DNA of 64,000 nt from Spirochaetia bacterium (GCA_022482625.1 JAKVOU010000001.1:974784-1038783), one strand, 5' to 3'. Shown: positions 26,915 through 36,762, numbered from the stretch's first letter. Notes: a model not told the origin generated them from the letters alone. A program made the numbers and translations.

Positions 26915-27952
26915 ATGGGAAGAATCATTCTTGGAGTAACTGCCGAGGAGCAGACAAAACTTTTGCATTTGCTGGATACATATGATACCCAATGCATTGC
27001 TTCATTCACAGAGCTACAGTCTGTACTGAATGATAAAGACATCTTTCTTCTTATTATTGACCCCATATTTCTACGACTCAAAGTTACTATACTACCTGAG
27101 TTGCTCAAAAGACATAAACCCTTCCTCCCCTGTATAATTATCTTGGATCAAAAGTATAGACTCCCGCCTGAACAAAATCCTCTGGATTTCACAATCATTG
27201 ATACCGTTGCCAGACCTATCGATAAAACCATCATCCGGCTCAAAGCCAATATATACAATAACCTCAGAATCAGCGAAAACCAAATTTACTCTCATGACAT
27301 CATAGGGCATCCTCAATTTATGACGACATGGACAGGCAATTCCATTGAAGCCCTCAGCCATCTGGTCAATAGCCATACAATGTACTTGTTCTCACACATG
27401 CAGAGGACCTCTTCGATGATGGAATTGCTTGCTACAAAAATAAGCTCATTGGACCTGCCTGGTTACAGGCTGTCAACCGTCCAATTAGAAAATCTTGCTA
27501 TGATGGCCCCATTGCATGATATCGGGAAATTCTGCATCCCCGAACCGATTCTCAACAAAACGGATAAGTTGACCTGTGAAGAATTCGAAATAATGAAACA
27601 TCACGTTGTCTGTGGCATGGCCCTCCTACTCCTTTATAAATGGGATATACCGACAATGATACAAAAACTCTCAGTTGCAAAGGACATCATCCTTTTTCAT
27701 CACCAATGGTATGACGGCAAAGGCTATCCATATTTTGAAAAAGGTCAAGATATCCCCTTGGCAGGAAGATTGATGGCAGTAATCGATGTCTATGATGCAC
27801 TGACCAGCAAACGTCCGTATAAACCAGCCTATCCATCGGCTGATGCAATTGAGTTGATAGCAAATGAAAGCAACACACATTTTGATCCAATTATTGTTGA
27901 TGCCCTCATCGGCATCCGCAAGGAAATACATGAAATTGCTGAAAAAGAATAA
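26915..27952 (+). CDS. HD-GYP domain protein, probable c-di-GMP phosphodiesterase
   Basis: A 345-residue protein likely to hydrolyse cyclic di-GMP in the cytoplasm. The C-terminal HD-GYP domain has LHDIGKF at about residue 200, a conserved HH pair before VVCG, and the diagnostic HHQWYDGKGYP at about 261, followed by AGRLMAVIDVYDAL and KRPYK. The N-terminal 120 residues look like a degenerate receiver domain (IIDP in place of the usual phospho-acceptor stretch, a late VARPID), so it may not be phosphorylated. I chose ATG 26915 because AAAAGGAA lies just upstream; a longer frame begins at 26843. The GGDEF gene is next, on the same strand after about 175 bases. Confidence 0.85.
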   Translation: MGRIILGVTAEEQTKLLHLLDTYDTQCIASFTELQSVLNDKDIFLLIIDPIFLRLKVTILPELLKRHKPFLPCIIILDQKYRLPPEQNPLDFTIIDTVARPIDKTIIRLKANIYNNLRISENQIYSHDIIGHPQFMTTWTGNSIEALSHLVNSHTMYLFSHMQRTSSMMELLATKISSLDLPGYRLSTVQLENLAMMAPLHDIGKFCIPEPILNKTDKLTCEEFEIMKHHVVCGMALLLLYKWDIPTMIQKLSVAKDIILFHHQWYDGKGYPYFEKGQDIPLAGRLMAVIDVYDALTSKRPYKPAYPSADAIELIANESNTHFDPIIVDALIGIRKEIHEIAEKE

Positions 27953-28127
27953 CGCCAACAAATAATTTTCATCAGAATTCCTCTTCCTTGATATCAAGGC
28001 AAAAGTTTTTCTATTTAAACTTTTCAACTCACAGGACTTGCAAGTCTAAAATAATTCCCATATGGTAATATAATGTATGTATCGGGATATACATATTTAT
28101 TTTATTCCATGATGTACAGGGGAAAAC

Positions 28128-29738
28128 ATGCACAAAAAGACAGTCTTGATCCAGACAATACGCTTTGTACTCATCGGCTGGGCTATTCTTGCAGTGGTCC
28201 TTTGCGGTACATACTTTTTTCTGAGCCACGAAAAGCTCTCTGTTTTCAGTCAGAAAGAACTAGCAGGACTTGAGATCATCAGCAATCGGCTTCTCGAAGA
28301 ACAGAACAAGACAATAGAAGATCTCTTCCTTTTCACAGATATGCAGGAAACCAATCTTGTCCTTCATGAAGATCAGAAAGCAAAGGATTTAGTCTCCTAC
28401 GTTGCAACACTGATCCTCCGTTCTCGTACTTGCTATGACCAGATCCGTATCATGGACTGTAAAGGAAAAGAGCGTATACGAGTCAACTATAATGGAGGAG
28501 TACCAAAGGTTATTACAAATACTGAATTGCAAGACAAATCAGCCAGATATTACTTCAATGAAACCAAAAACCTCAGGAAAGGCCAGACATACATATCACC
28601 ATTCGACCTCAATGTCGAACAAGGTAAAATGGAAACTCCTTACAAACCGATGATCAGATATATAGTAGGGCTCTACGAAGAAGAAAAGAGCGAACCAGTC
28701 GGTTTTGTCATCATCAATTACCTCGCTGACCACATACTGGCATTGCTTGACGATTTTGCACAGCAAAAAAACAGCGACCTCTATTTACTTGATGACAAGG
28801 GATACTACTTATATGGTCCGGATCCAAACGTACTATGGGGATTTCAACTTCCAGATCATGCTTCCCATAACCTTGCAACAGAAAACCCTGAACTTTGGGC
28901 CAAAATGCAAGATTCACCCGAGGGTTCCTTCAGTAAAAATGGACATCTGCAGTTCTTTGTAGCTGTCGATCCAACCACGGCTGCAATAAAGCATATGACC
29001 ACGCTCGGCAACAAAAAAAACAACCAATTGATTGCCACAGACAGACAAGATACCTTGTGGTTCCTCCTCACCGATGTAAACAAGCAACAATGGCTACAGT
29101 ATATCGACCTGCTGAGAAAAATACTGCTGGTAATAGGACTATTGGGAGTGCCTATCATCGTAATTACAGGGTATAGTTTTGCAAAAAAAGATGATATGAA
29201 CAAATCGTTACATCAACAACTTGTCGAGGATGCTACAAAGGACCCGCTCACAAAAGTCTATAACAGAAAAGCTGGTCTTGAACTGATGGAAAAAGCCATC
29301 AAAAACAAAGAATCAGAACAAAAGTCTCTATCTCTTTGCTTTTTTGATCTCAATAATCTTAAGGCTGTAAATGATCAGCTAGGACATGATCAGGGAGATC
29401 TTTTCATCACGACATTGGCAACATGCCTTGTAAGAATTTGTCCAAAGGAATCGCTGATCTGTAGGTTGGGTGGTGACGAGTTCCTAGCTCTTATAAAGGA
29501 TTGCACGCCGGAAGAAGCAGAAGACAAGCTAGGGCAATTGAATGCTATCCTACAGGCAAAGGGCATGACATACGCGTGTCCTATTCCGTGGAGCGTCAGC
29601 TTCGGTTGTGTTGCAGTCATAGCCAACGGGACTATGAATCTGGATGAACTTATCAGCAAGGCCGACCTGTTGATGTATCAACGAAAGACAAAGATGAAAG
29701 AAGAATTGCAAGGGACAGATCCTCTGTATAGACAGTGA
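28128..29738 (+). CDS. Membrane diguanylate cyclase with extracytoplasmic Cache-like sensor
   Basis: A 536-residue protein that should make cyclic di-GMP. One membrane helix at about residues 10-32, an extracytoplasmic sensor of about 290 residues with Cache-type features (RYYFNETKNLRKGQTYISPF, MIRYIVGLYEEE), a second helix at about 325-350, then a GGDEF domain (DPLTKVYNRKAG, FFDLNNLKAVND) with an intact active site LGGDEF at about 446. The residues just before it do not form the RxxD inhibitory site, so product inhibition is probably weak. Start: ATG at 28128 with AGGGG upstream. Paired with the HD-GYP gene upstream, it would give opposing control of the same messenger. Confidence 0.9.
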   Translation: MHKKTVLIQTIRFVLIGWAILAVVLCGTYFFLSHEKLSVFSQKELAGLEIISNRLLEEQNKTIEDLFLFTDMQETNLVLHEDQKAKDLVSYVATLILRSRTCYDQIRIMDCKGKERIRVNYNGGVPKVITNTELQDKSARYYFNETKNLRKGQTYISPFDLNVEQGKMETPYKPMIRYIVGLYEEEKSEPVGFVIINYLADHILALLDDFAQQKNSDLYLLDDKGYYLYGPDPNVLWGFQLPDHASHNLATENPELWAKMQDSPEGSFSKNGHLQFFVAVDPTTAAIKHMTTLGNKKNNQLIATDRQDTLWFLLTDVNKQQWLQYIDLLRKILLVIGLLGVPIIVITGYSFAKKDDMNKSLHQQLVEDATKDPLTKVYNRKAGLELMEKAIKNKESEQKSLSLCFFDLNNLKAVNDQLGHDQGDLFITTLATCLVRICPKESLICRLGGDEFLALIKDCTPEEAEDKLGQLNAILQAKGMTYACPIPWSVSFGCVAVIANGTMNLDELISKADLLMYQRKTKMKEELQGTDPLYRQ

Positions 29739-30028
29739 TTCCATATTTATAGGCAAAGAAAATCGGTTTGGTACCAATATATTTTCCAAAATGCTTGATT
29801 TTTCTTCTTCAATGGATTTACAGAAGGCAAAACAGTATATTAAGATAGTTCCTGCAACAATGTGAATAGAGGATATCACACCAGAAACAGTAAGACTTTA
29901 TAGGGAAAAGAGCATATATGGTGTAATTTTTTATGCTTGTTTTTTATCCTTTTGTCTTTTTACTTGTTATGTAGGGTATCACAGAGACGGTTTTCGTCTA
30001 CATTGCAATAGGTTAGGAGACACAGCAA

Positions 30029-31222
30029 GTGCATTTCAAAAAAGTAATCATGATGGTAGCCGTCTGTTCTGGCTTATGCATGGCTTCCCTCGTTGCCATC
30101 TCTCCCAAAGGAACTGTCATCCAGTACGACACAAGTGACTACCTGGGACTTGATACTTTCCCTACCTATATCATTGCCCGTTATTCCCTATGGAAATTCC
30201 CTACTATCAAAGATATGCCGCTTGCTTCATATTTTGACATCGGTGGCGGATATATGGATTATGAAATCCTGCAGAACCCAGTAACGGGCCTGCAAGATGG
30301 CGATTCAAACGATGACTACGATGACTACGATGACTATATAGATACTTACTTCGGTACGGTATTCTCCATCTGGAACCTGCGCTTCGAACAGCCGGTTCCT
30401 GTCCCCGACAACTTCAAGCTAAAGTTCTTTGCTGAGTACGGAGGACGCTGGCAACAGGCAATGGACAATCTATTTACCCAAAGGAATACCGCTGATGCAC
30501 CTTCCATTTCAGCTCTCTCTGAGGAAGCTACCCTGTATGGCGTTCCAGACTTACAGGGCAACCGATTTCTGCTGGCTACTGCTGTCAATGCAGGATTCTT
30601 TCTTGATCTTCCCAAGATAGCGGGCATTACATCCAACATTAGTGAAACGGCTTCCTTTGCACCCTCAGGTATGTCAAGCATAAATCCCTTTGCTTTTGTA
30701 GTCAGCGATGATGCATATAATGGAGCAGATGTCAATTACTTCAGGAATATCCTTACTCTTTCTAATTGCAAGGTATTGCTTTCCCATGATTATACTGACA
30801 TATTTACGGGAACCCGTATGACAAAGTACCGTCTGTCTCTTTCCAATACACTGAGTTATAAGTACCTCAACGGTACTGTTGTCCCGGCCTTTGTCCAGGT
30901 AAATGATGATTTGCGAAACGGTCTCTATGAAGTCCTCACATTGAAGTTAGAAGGGCCGCACGCTTTGACCGATGATACTTACCCATATATTGCCCTGAAT
31001 CTGTACAACAAGTTCATCTGGGGAGAACTGAACAATGTTAATCCTGAGTATGGAGTTCCATCTGATTCCATTCATGCTGCAGACAGCTATATCGGCTATG
31101 AACTACATTACCGCATCTTCGGCATATTCCATCTGCAGTTTTACCAAAGATATTATTTTGCAAAAAATTCAAAAATCGACATGTCCTGGCATAACAGCCT
31201 GTCATTCTATGTTTCCATCTGA
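30029..31222 (+). CDS. Exported outer-membrane-barrel-like protein
   Basis: A 397-residue protein with an N-terminal signal (VIMMVAVCSGLCMASLVAIS), alternating polar/aromatic strands, and an end in ...HNSLSFYVSI, which suggests a beta-barrel outer membrane protein. GTG start at 30029 with TTAGGAGA eight bases upstream. Near residue 95 an acidic insert repeats Asp-Asp-Tyr three times, encoded by three 9-base tandem units (30311-30337), probably an exposed loop. The RND/MMPL exporter gene follows after 73 bases on the same strand, so the two may act together in export. I recognise no named family. Confidence 0.6.
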   Translation: MHFKKVIMMVAVCSGLCMASLVAISPKGTVIQYDTSDYLGLDTFPTYIIARYSLWKFPTIKDMPLASYFDIGGGYMDYEILQNPVTGLQDGDSNDDYDDYDDYIDTYFGTVFSIWNLRFEQPVPVPDNFKLKFFAEYGGRWQQAMDNLFTQRNTADAPSISALSEEATLYGVPDLQGNRFLLATAVNAGFFLDLPKIAGITSNISETASFAPSGMSSINPFAFVVSDDAYNGADVNYFRNILTLSNCKVLLSHDYTDIFTGTRMTKYRLSLSNTLSYKYLNGTVVPAFVQVNDDLRNGLYEVLTLKLEGPHALTDDTYPYIALNLYNKFIWGELNNVNPEYGVPSDSIHAADSYIGYELHYRIFGIFHLQFYQRYYFAKNSKIDMSWHNSLSFYVSI

Positions 31223-31295
31223 GTGTACCTTGATTTCTTTGGCACAATGCCTTTCAATTGAAGGACAAAAAGAAAAAAAAGGTTGAAACAGACTG

Positions 31296-33773
31296 ATGAA
31301 ACATCTTACTACATTCTTCAAATTTCAAGAAAAGCATAGGCTTTGCATTCTTGCCGTGATATTCATTCTGACAGCCTTTTTTGCCTTCGAAGCTTCAAAG
31401 ATAAAAGTCAATGCTGATTTCAGTGTCCTGTTCAACCAATATCCTTCAAAGACATATATGGGAGGAGAAGGCACTTTCGACAGCAAAGAAACCCAGCAGC
31501 TATTGGATAGTTTTCCTTCTTCTGCACGGATTGATACGACAGCAATAGCGGCACAGCCTATACCGGCGGACATGGATGAACATGCTGATGTAACCTATCC
31601 TGCAAAAATAACTTCCGAAGGGAATGCAAAAGGCAGTGGAAACCTGCTCCTGATGATTCATAGCAAATCATTCTTTACACCAGTGTTCCTCAATACATTG
31701 GATATCTGTCTGGAAAATCTAAAGGCGCAGCCGGATGTCCATGATTACACCTCCGTATTCAATTATTTTACAGTCATAAAAAAAGGTTCAAGGCTCTCTT
31801 TGGTACCACTGTCTTCCCACCAGGAAGGTACGCCATGGACTGATGCACAGGTCATGGAGCTCAGACAACGTCTCAGCACTGACCCAACCGTAACCGGTTA
31901 TATGGTCAGCGCCGATTTACAGTCGGTCATATTTCATTTGGACACCGCAAAACTGAGCGAAGAAAGAATATATGATCTCCTTACCTACCTGCAGCCATTG
32001 GAACAATATGGAGCTACTTTTTCCATAACAGGATCAGCTCCCATTACCTACAGGATCATGTACTACCTCACCCATGATCTCACACTGCTGCTGGGGCTGT
32101 GCCTTATTGTCATCCTCATCACCTTTTACCTTTCTTTCAGGGCAAAACGCAGCATGCTATTACCATTTGTGCTTTCGATTATCGGCCTGATATGGACATT
32201 CGGTACCATGGCATTGCTTGGATATGAAATTACCTTGATCAACATAGTTACTCCCTGCATGGTACTTGTCCTTGGCAGTTCCTATGCTGTTCATCTGCTC
32301 AGTGAATACTATCGGATGCATGTCGAAGGTTTTCCTGCAAAAGCCATACCGTTCAAAGCCGGAGAGCGCATCCATACTACAATATTCCTAGCTGCAATCA
32401 CCACTATCATCGGATTCCTCAGCCTGCTGGTCTCAAAGGTTTCAGGTCTCAGGGAATTCGGTCTGAGTGTCTCTATAGGCATTGCCTACTGTGCAATCCT
32501 ATCCCTTACCTTTCTGCCGATAGCACTTTCGTTCCTTGATGCACCGAAGCAAAAGCAACAGGAAATCTTTGAGCATGGCATACTCACCCGCACCATTCAT
32601 AAACTGGCTACCTTGGTTACGGAACATTGGAAGATTTTCTGTCTGGTCTTTGTTGCCGTATTCGTCGGTTTCTTCCTGACAAAGGACAAAGTCATGGTTG
32701 ATACCAACTACATGGCTTATTTCCCTGAATCTGACCGAATCGGTACCGATACACGGTTCATTGCAAAGGAACTGGGCGGAGACATGCCTTTTGAGGTGGT
32801 CTTGACCGCTCCAAGTACATCTGCAGGCTTCTTCCTTGACCCTGTAAACCTCGGAAAAGTCTATGCATTTGAGCAAGAAGTAGAAAAAAGCCCTGATATC
32901 CTCCAAGATATCTCATTTGCATCTTATGTTGCATTCCTCAACAAGACCTATAGCGGAAAAGAAGATATCCCTTCACAAAAGGCATTGCTCAATCTCTTCA
33001 GCAGACTAGTTACATTGCTTCATGACAAAGGTGCCGGATTGATCGGCAAAGTCATCAGCAAGGATGGAAATACCTTGCACATTTATCTTCAAAGCTATGA
33101 CAGCATCAAGAAAGATGTTGCAACGACTTCCAGCAGTGCAAGGATTGAAACCCTCCTGAGATCTTCCCTCCCCTTATTGCCAAAAGGAGTTTCAGTCCAG
33201 TTCAAAGGTACGAATGCACAAGCCTTGAGTTTCAGCAGGCAACTGATGAAAGACCAGCAGGCATCACAGATGGTCTCCTATCTGCTTGTTTTCATTCTTG
33301 CTGCCTTCGCATTCTGCTCGGCCATACGAGGACTCCTGACGCTGATTCCGGTAGCTACGGCCGTTGCAGCAAACTATATTTTCATGTACCTGCTCGGAAT
33401 TCCTTTTGATATGGTCACTGTAAGTTTCGCAAGCGTCGCCATAGGCGCAGGCGTCGACGATGCAATACATTTCCTGCTTCATTATACCCAGCACAGGAAA
33501 GAGCATCCCCAATCTCCGGTAAAACAGACCGTCCGCCTCACCATGGAAGAGACTGGCCGTGCCATTGTCATTACGACACTGTCAATTGTCTTGGGCATGC
33601 TGATGCTATCCTTCGGCAGTTACACGCCTATACGTTTCTTTGGCATACTGATGAGCATCGCACTGATGGATTCCATGCTCGCAACCATATTGATACTTCC
33701 TGCAGCCATCGTAGCCTTGGATGCATTCAAAAACAGGCAGAGACGAAGAAAACTTACATCAACGGAGCAATGA
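31296..33773 (+). CDS. RND-superfamily (MMPL-type) exporter
   Basis: Membrane exporter of 825 residues in two similar halves. Each half has one helix, a large extracytoplasmic loop and five further helices (first half about 12-415, second about 445-815), the RND/sterol-sensing-domain plan. Typical stretches: VLVLGSSYAVHLLSEYYR in the first half and AIGAGVDDAIHFLLHY in the second. Homologues move lipids or hydrophobic compounds with proton energy. It lacks the roughly 1000-residue length of AcrB-type pumps, and no adaptor or TolC gene is present. ATG at 31296 with AAAGG upstream. It overlaps the opposing cardiolipin synthase gene by 20 bases at the 3' end. Confidence 0.85.
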   Translation: MKHLTTFFKFQEKHRLCILAVIFILTAFFAFEASKIKVNADFSVLFNQYPSKTYMGGEGTFDSKETQQLLDSFPSSARIDTTAIAAQPIPADMDEHADVTYPAKITSEGNAKGSGNLLLMIHSKSFFTPVFLNTLDICLENLKAQPDVHDYTSVFNYFTVIKKGSRLSLVPLSSHQEGTPWTDAQVMELRQRLSTDPTVTGYMVSADLQSVIFHLDTAKLSEERIYDLLTYLQPLEQYGATFSITGSAPITYRIMYYLTHDLTLLLGLCLIVILITFYLSFRAKRSMLLPFVLSIIGLIWTFGTMALLGYEITLINIVTPCMVLVLGSSYAVHLLSEYYRMHVEGFPAKAIPFKAGERIHTTIFLAAITTIIGFLSLLVSKVSGLREFGLSVSIGIAYCAILSLTFLPIALSFLDAPKQKQQEIFEHGILTRTIHKLATLVTEHWKIFCLVFVAVFVGFFLTKDKVMVDTNYMAYFPESDRIGTDTRFIAKELGGDMPFEVVLTAPSTSAGFFLDPVNLGKVYAFEQEVEKSPDILQDISFASYVAFLNKTYSGKEDIPSQKALLNLFSRLVTLLHDKGAGLIGKVISKDGNTLHIYLQSYDSIKKDVATTSSSARIETLLRSSLPLLPKGVSVQFKGTNAQALSFSRQLMKDQQASQMVSYLLVFILAAFAFCSAIRGLLTLIPVATAVAANYIFMYLLGIPFDMVTVSFASVAIGAGVDDAIHFLLHYTQHRKEHPQSPVKQTVRLTMEETGRAIVITTLSIVLGMLMLSFGSYTPIRFFGILMSIALMDSMLATILILPAAIVALDAFKNRQRRRKLTSTEQ

Positions 33774-35289
33774 AGCGCAGGACTCCACGGACAAATCTCC
33801 TGGATAGAGAAACGTTTCTGACAGTTTCCTGAGTAATGAGGGTAGACTGCATCAGCATATCCTGCATATCCTTTTTGACTTTTCGTATAACTGAAGTCCC
33901 GTAGAAAGCTACCCCGCATTCAAAGTGAAGGTAAAATGAACGATAATCCATATTTATGGTACCGATAATGGACACCTTGTCATCTGAAACGAACATCTTC
34001 GCATGCACAAACCCAGGAATGTATTCATAAATCTTGACGCCACATGCAATAAGTTCCTTGTAATATGAACGAGAAACTTCAAAGATTGATTTTTTATCAG
34101 GAATACCCGGCATGATGATACGTACATCTATGCCACTTTCTGCCGCCAGGCACAACGTACGGGCAATCGTATGGTCCAAGACCAAGTAAGGTGTCGTAAT
34201 CCATACATAGTCCTTTGCCCTGTTGATTATCTGGGTGTAGGCATTCTCAGCAAGTGCAACTTCATCCAACGGATTGTCTGCAAAAGGCTGTACGAACCCA
34301 TCACTGGCAACGGAAGACAACGTCGGCTTGAAGGGCACAAGGTCATCATCTTCTCCTGTCTGCAATGCCCACATTGACAGGAAGCAAGTAGTAAGGTTCC
34401 ATACGGCATCTCCCTTGAGCATCACTGCAGAATCTTTCCATTGGCCAAAACGTACGGTCCTGTTGATATACTCATCAGACAGGTTAAGTCCTCCTGTGAA
34501 ACCGATGTTCCCGTCAATGACACAGATCTTCCTATGGTCACGATAATTCAGCCGTATGTTGACATGAGGTCTGAATCGATTAAAAGCCTGAGCTTTGAAA
34601 CCTTTCGCCTGGAGTTCACGGTAATAGTAGTCAGAAACCCGCCCAAGGGAGCCGAAATCATCATAGAGGATGCGGATCTCAACTCCTTCTTTCAGCTTCT
34701 GTTCCAAGATAGCAAGTACCTGGCTCCACATCTGACCTTCGGAAATCTGAAAATATTCCAAGAATATGAAAGACCTTGCCTTCTTCAGTTCTTCCAGAAA
34801 ACAGGAAAAGAAATCATCACCCAAGGGAAAGTAATCAGCCTCAGTATGTGCCCACACAGGGCTGTATGCCGCCCGAGCAATATATTGGCTCATGCAATAG
34901 CAATCCCGGTCTTCATGTTCAAGTTCCAAAGCATGTTCTTTCATGGTTGCCGGAAAACGGGTACTGTATTTTGAATACTCGTTCATGTAGGACTCAGTAC
35001 GGTGTCTTCCTATGATTGTCAGGCGTTTCTTACCGAACAGCAGATAAAAGATACTGCCATAGACAGGCGCCAACATGATAATCATGACCCATCCTATGGC
35101 ATACTCAGGTTCATGTTTGTTGAACAGCACCCACAGACATACACCAAATGAAAGATAGGTAAACAACTGGTAAACAAGAGGGTATCTGATGGTATAGCTG
35201 AATACCCTGAAGATAATTGCAATTTGTATGGCAATCAACAGAAGGGAAATAAAAAACCTGCTCAGTAGAAACTTCAGTAACTTTTTCAT
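33754..35289 (-). CDS. cls: Cardiolipin synthase (phospholipase D type)
   Basis: Membrane enzyme of 511 residues that condenses phosphatidylglycerol to cardiolipin. Two or three N-terminal membrane helices (about 8-75) are followed by two PLD domains with HKD motifs: HRKICVIDGNIGFTGG (about residue 245) and HAKMFVSDDKVSIIGT (about 425), each with the trailing Asn/Asp. Size and order fit bacterial ClsA-type proteins. Weak ribosome-binding site at ATG 35289. It is 43 bases downstream of the ImmA/IrrE-like gene on the same strand, a probable two-gene operon, and its 3' end overlaps the RND gene. The proximity of cardiolipin synthesis to a lipid-type exporter may be coincidental. Confidence 0.92.
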   Translation of the reverse strand: MKKLLKFLLSRFFISLLLIAIQIAIIFRVFSYTIRYPLVYQLFTYLSFGVCLWVLFNKHEPEYAIGWVMIIMLAPVYGSIFYLLFGKKRLTIIGRHRTESYMNEYSKYSTRFPATMKEHALELEHEDRDCYCMSQYIARAAYSPVWAHTEADYFPLGDDFFSCFLEELKKARSFIFLEYFQISEGQMWSQVLAILEQKLKEGVEIRILYDDFGSLGRVSDYYYRELQAKGFKAQAFNRFRPHVNIRLNYRDHRKICVIDGNIGFTGGLNLSDEYINRTVRFGQWKDSAVMLKGDAVWNLTTCFLSMWALQTGEDDDLVPFKPTLSSVASDGFVQPFADNPLDEVALAENAYTQIINRAKDYVWITTPYLVLDHTIARTLCLAAESGIDVRIIMPGIPDKKSIFEVSRSYYKELIACGVKIYEYIPGFVHAKMFVSDDKVSIIGTINMDYRSFYLHFECGVAFYGTSVIRKVKKDMQDMLMQSTLITQETVRNVSLSRRFVRGVLRFIAPLM

Positions 35290-35332
35290 GGCAATCCGAT
35301 ATAGTTCCAGCGGCAGTCACCCACTTTTCCCC

Positions 35333-35875
35333 CTAAAGGCGCGTAGAACTCCTGGCATTGACCCAGAAATCAAGGGGATAGACAGTGTAGCCGACTTTTG
35401 CAGAAAGCGTACTTGCATCAACCTTGAACAAATCAGGAATTTCATGGATATACTTGCCTTTCTTGATGGCTTGGGCAAAGTAAGTATCAGGAATAAGAAT
35501 TTCCAACGCCAATGTATCTATCTGTTTTTCAAGAGGATCTTCAAGGGCCGACATAGTCCTGAACCTTACACTGTCACTGAGCAAATTATAATGGCTAAGA
35601 TCCGTCAGGACAAACTTTGCGATGAGATATGCAAGGCTTTCCTTGATGGCACCCATCGGCCGGTCTCGGTTCATCAGCAGATACCAGCCTGACCCTTTGT
35701 CAAATTTCTTTGCATCTTCCGTCTTGATACGAATCAGCTTACCGGAAATGGCAGGGTTGAGCATAGGTGAAGAATAGACACCGAGCTGCAGTTCCCGGGC
35801 AAGGGCAATAAGATTGGTGGGCCCCTCCTTCTGGTATTGCTTCAGTATCAATAAGAAAGCATCTCTATCCATCAT
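35333..35875 (-). CDS. ImmA/IrrE-like (M78) protein lacking the HExxH zinc site
   Basis: A 180-residue soluble protein resembling the ImmA/IrrE (DUF955) family: an early ALARELQLGV segment, a central helix where the metallopeptidase would have AHExxH but here reads IKESLAYLIAKF, and a later DTLALEILIPDTYFAQAI matching the family's A..LLMP stretch. The zinc-binding histidines are missing, so it is probably not a protease and may act as a binding or regulatory protein. ATG at 35875 with AAGGAG nine bases upstream. No XRE-type partner gene is adjacent; cardiolipin synthase follows. The family assignment is moderate because similarity is judged by pattern only. Confidence 0.5.
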   Translation of the reverse strand: MMDRDAFLLILKQYQKEGPTNLIALARELQLGVYSSPMLNPAISGKLIRIKTEDAKKFDKGSGWYLLMNRDRPMGAIKESLAYLIAKFVLTDLSHYNLLSDSVRFRTMSALEDPLEKQIDTLALEILIPDTYFAQAIKKGKYIHEIPDLFKVDASTLSAKVGYTVYPLDFWVNARSSTRL

Positions 35876-35931
35876 ATCCCGACTCCTTCCTTTGTAGTAT
35901 ATACGATTGTTGGCATTTGTACAAAGCTAAA

Positions 35932-36501
35932 TCAACAGTTGTGCTTTTTTTTCTGTTCCGCTGCCTGCGCATAAGAAAACTCACAGCCACAATATTGCTG
36001 TCTATACAGCCCGAGCTCCTTGCTCAGGCGGATACTTTCCTCATATCCGCCTTTTTTCTTGAAATCAAAAGCAAGGAAACCCTCCAGATTCTCACCGACA
36101 GCAAATATCTTATGACTGTCCTTATATCGGCTCACTGTCAGCGTTGTAGTAAAATAAGGTATGTCTAGTTCCTTCGCCTTGGCTGCAGCAATAGCAAGAT
36201 TATAGGCAAAACAGGCTTCACAGCGTCTACCGCCTTCCCTCTCCCGTTCAAGCCCTGAAATAGCCTGCAACCAAGCATCATGGTCATATGTTCCCTTGAT
36301 CAGTTCCAGCCCATGATGTGCTGCCACAATCTTCAGGTTGTCATAGCGTTTTTCAAATTCCTGAACGGGATATATATTGTCATTTCCATACCAAAGTACA
36401 GGTTCATATCCTTCTGCAAGCAACCGCTTGATACAGGTCGTGCTACAGGGACCACAACAGCAATGAAGAAGCAATTTCTTGTTTTCCTGATGCATATCCA
36501 T
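35932..36501 (-). CDS. queH: Epoxyqueuosine reductase QueH
   Basis: Enzyme of 189 residues that reduces epoxyqueuosine to queuosine in tRNA, the non-B12 alternative to QueG. Diagnostic features: HCCCGPC near residue 12, the RCEACFAYNL cysteine pair mid-protein, and QQYCGCEFSY near the C terminus, giving the Cys set that binds an iron-sulfur cluster and a further metal site. The conserved TTTLTVSRYKD stretch is also present. Start at the ATG at 36501; a second ATG two codons on is possible. It is divergent from the TPR gene. No other queuosine genes are in the window. Confidence 0.92.
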   Translation of the reverse strand: MDMHQENKKLLLHCCCGPCSTTCIKRLLAEGYEPVLWYGNDNIYPVQEFEKRYDNLKIVAAHHGLELIKGTYDHDAWLQAISGLEREREGGRRCEACFAYNLAIAAAKAKELDIPYFTTTLTVSRYKDSHKIFAVGENLEGFLAFDFKKKGGYEESIRLSKELGLYRQQYCGCEFSYAQAAEQKKKHNC

Positions 36502-36661
36502 ATGTCTGCAATTCTCCCTTCACGATGTCAGTATGCTCATACTCTACCTTGCCTTCAGGGAAAAAAACAAGTACAGTTATGGCGACAAAGAGAAAAATAT
36601 GACTTGTCGGCACCTCAGGGATTGTCGCATTGTCCGTCTATTGCTTTGCCGTACATCCTGC

Positions 36662-36685
36662 CCGGAGCTTCGTAACTCGCTCCGG
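36662..36685. repeat. GC-rich hairpin in the queH/TPR spacer
   Basis: CCGGAGC (36662-36668) pairs with GCTCCGG (36679-36685) across a 10-base loop, in the 260-base divergent spacer. No T-run follows on either strand, so it is not a typical terminator. It could be a dispersed palindromic unit or an mRNA leader structure. Confidence 0.4.
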
Positions 36686-36762
36686 TCTGTCACCCCAGTG
36701 AACAGCTTACTGCCATCGTTGCGGTACTGCTGAATTGAAATAAGGAGGCCGGTGGGTTTTTC

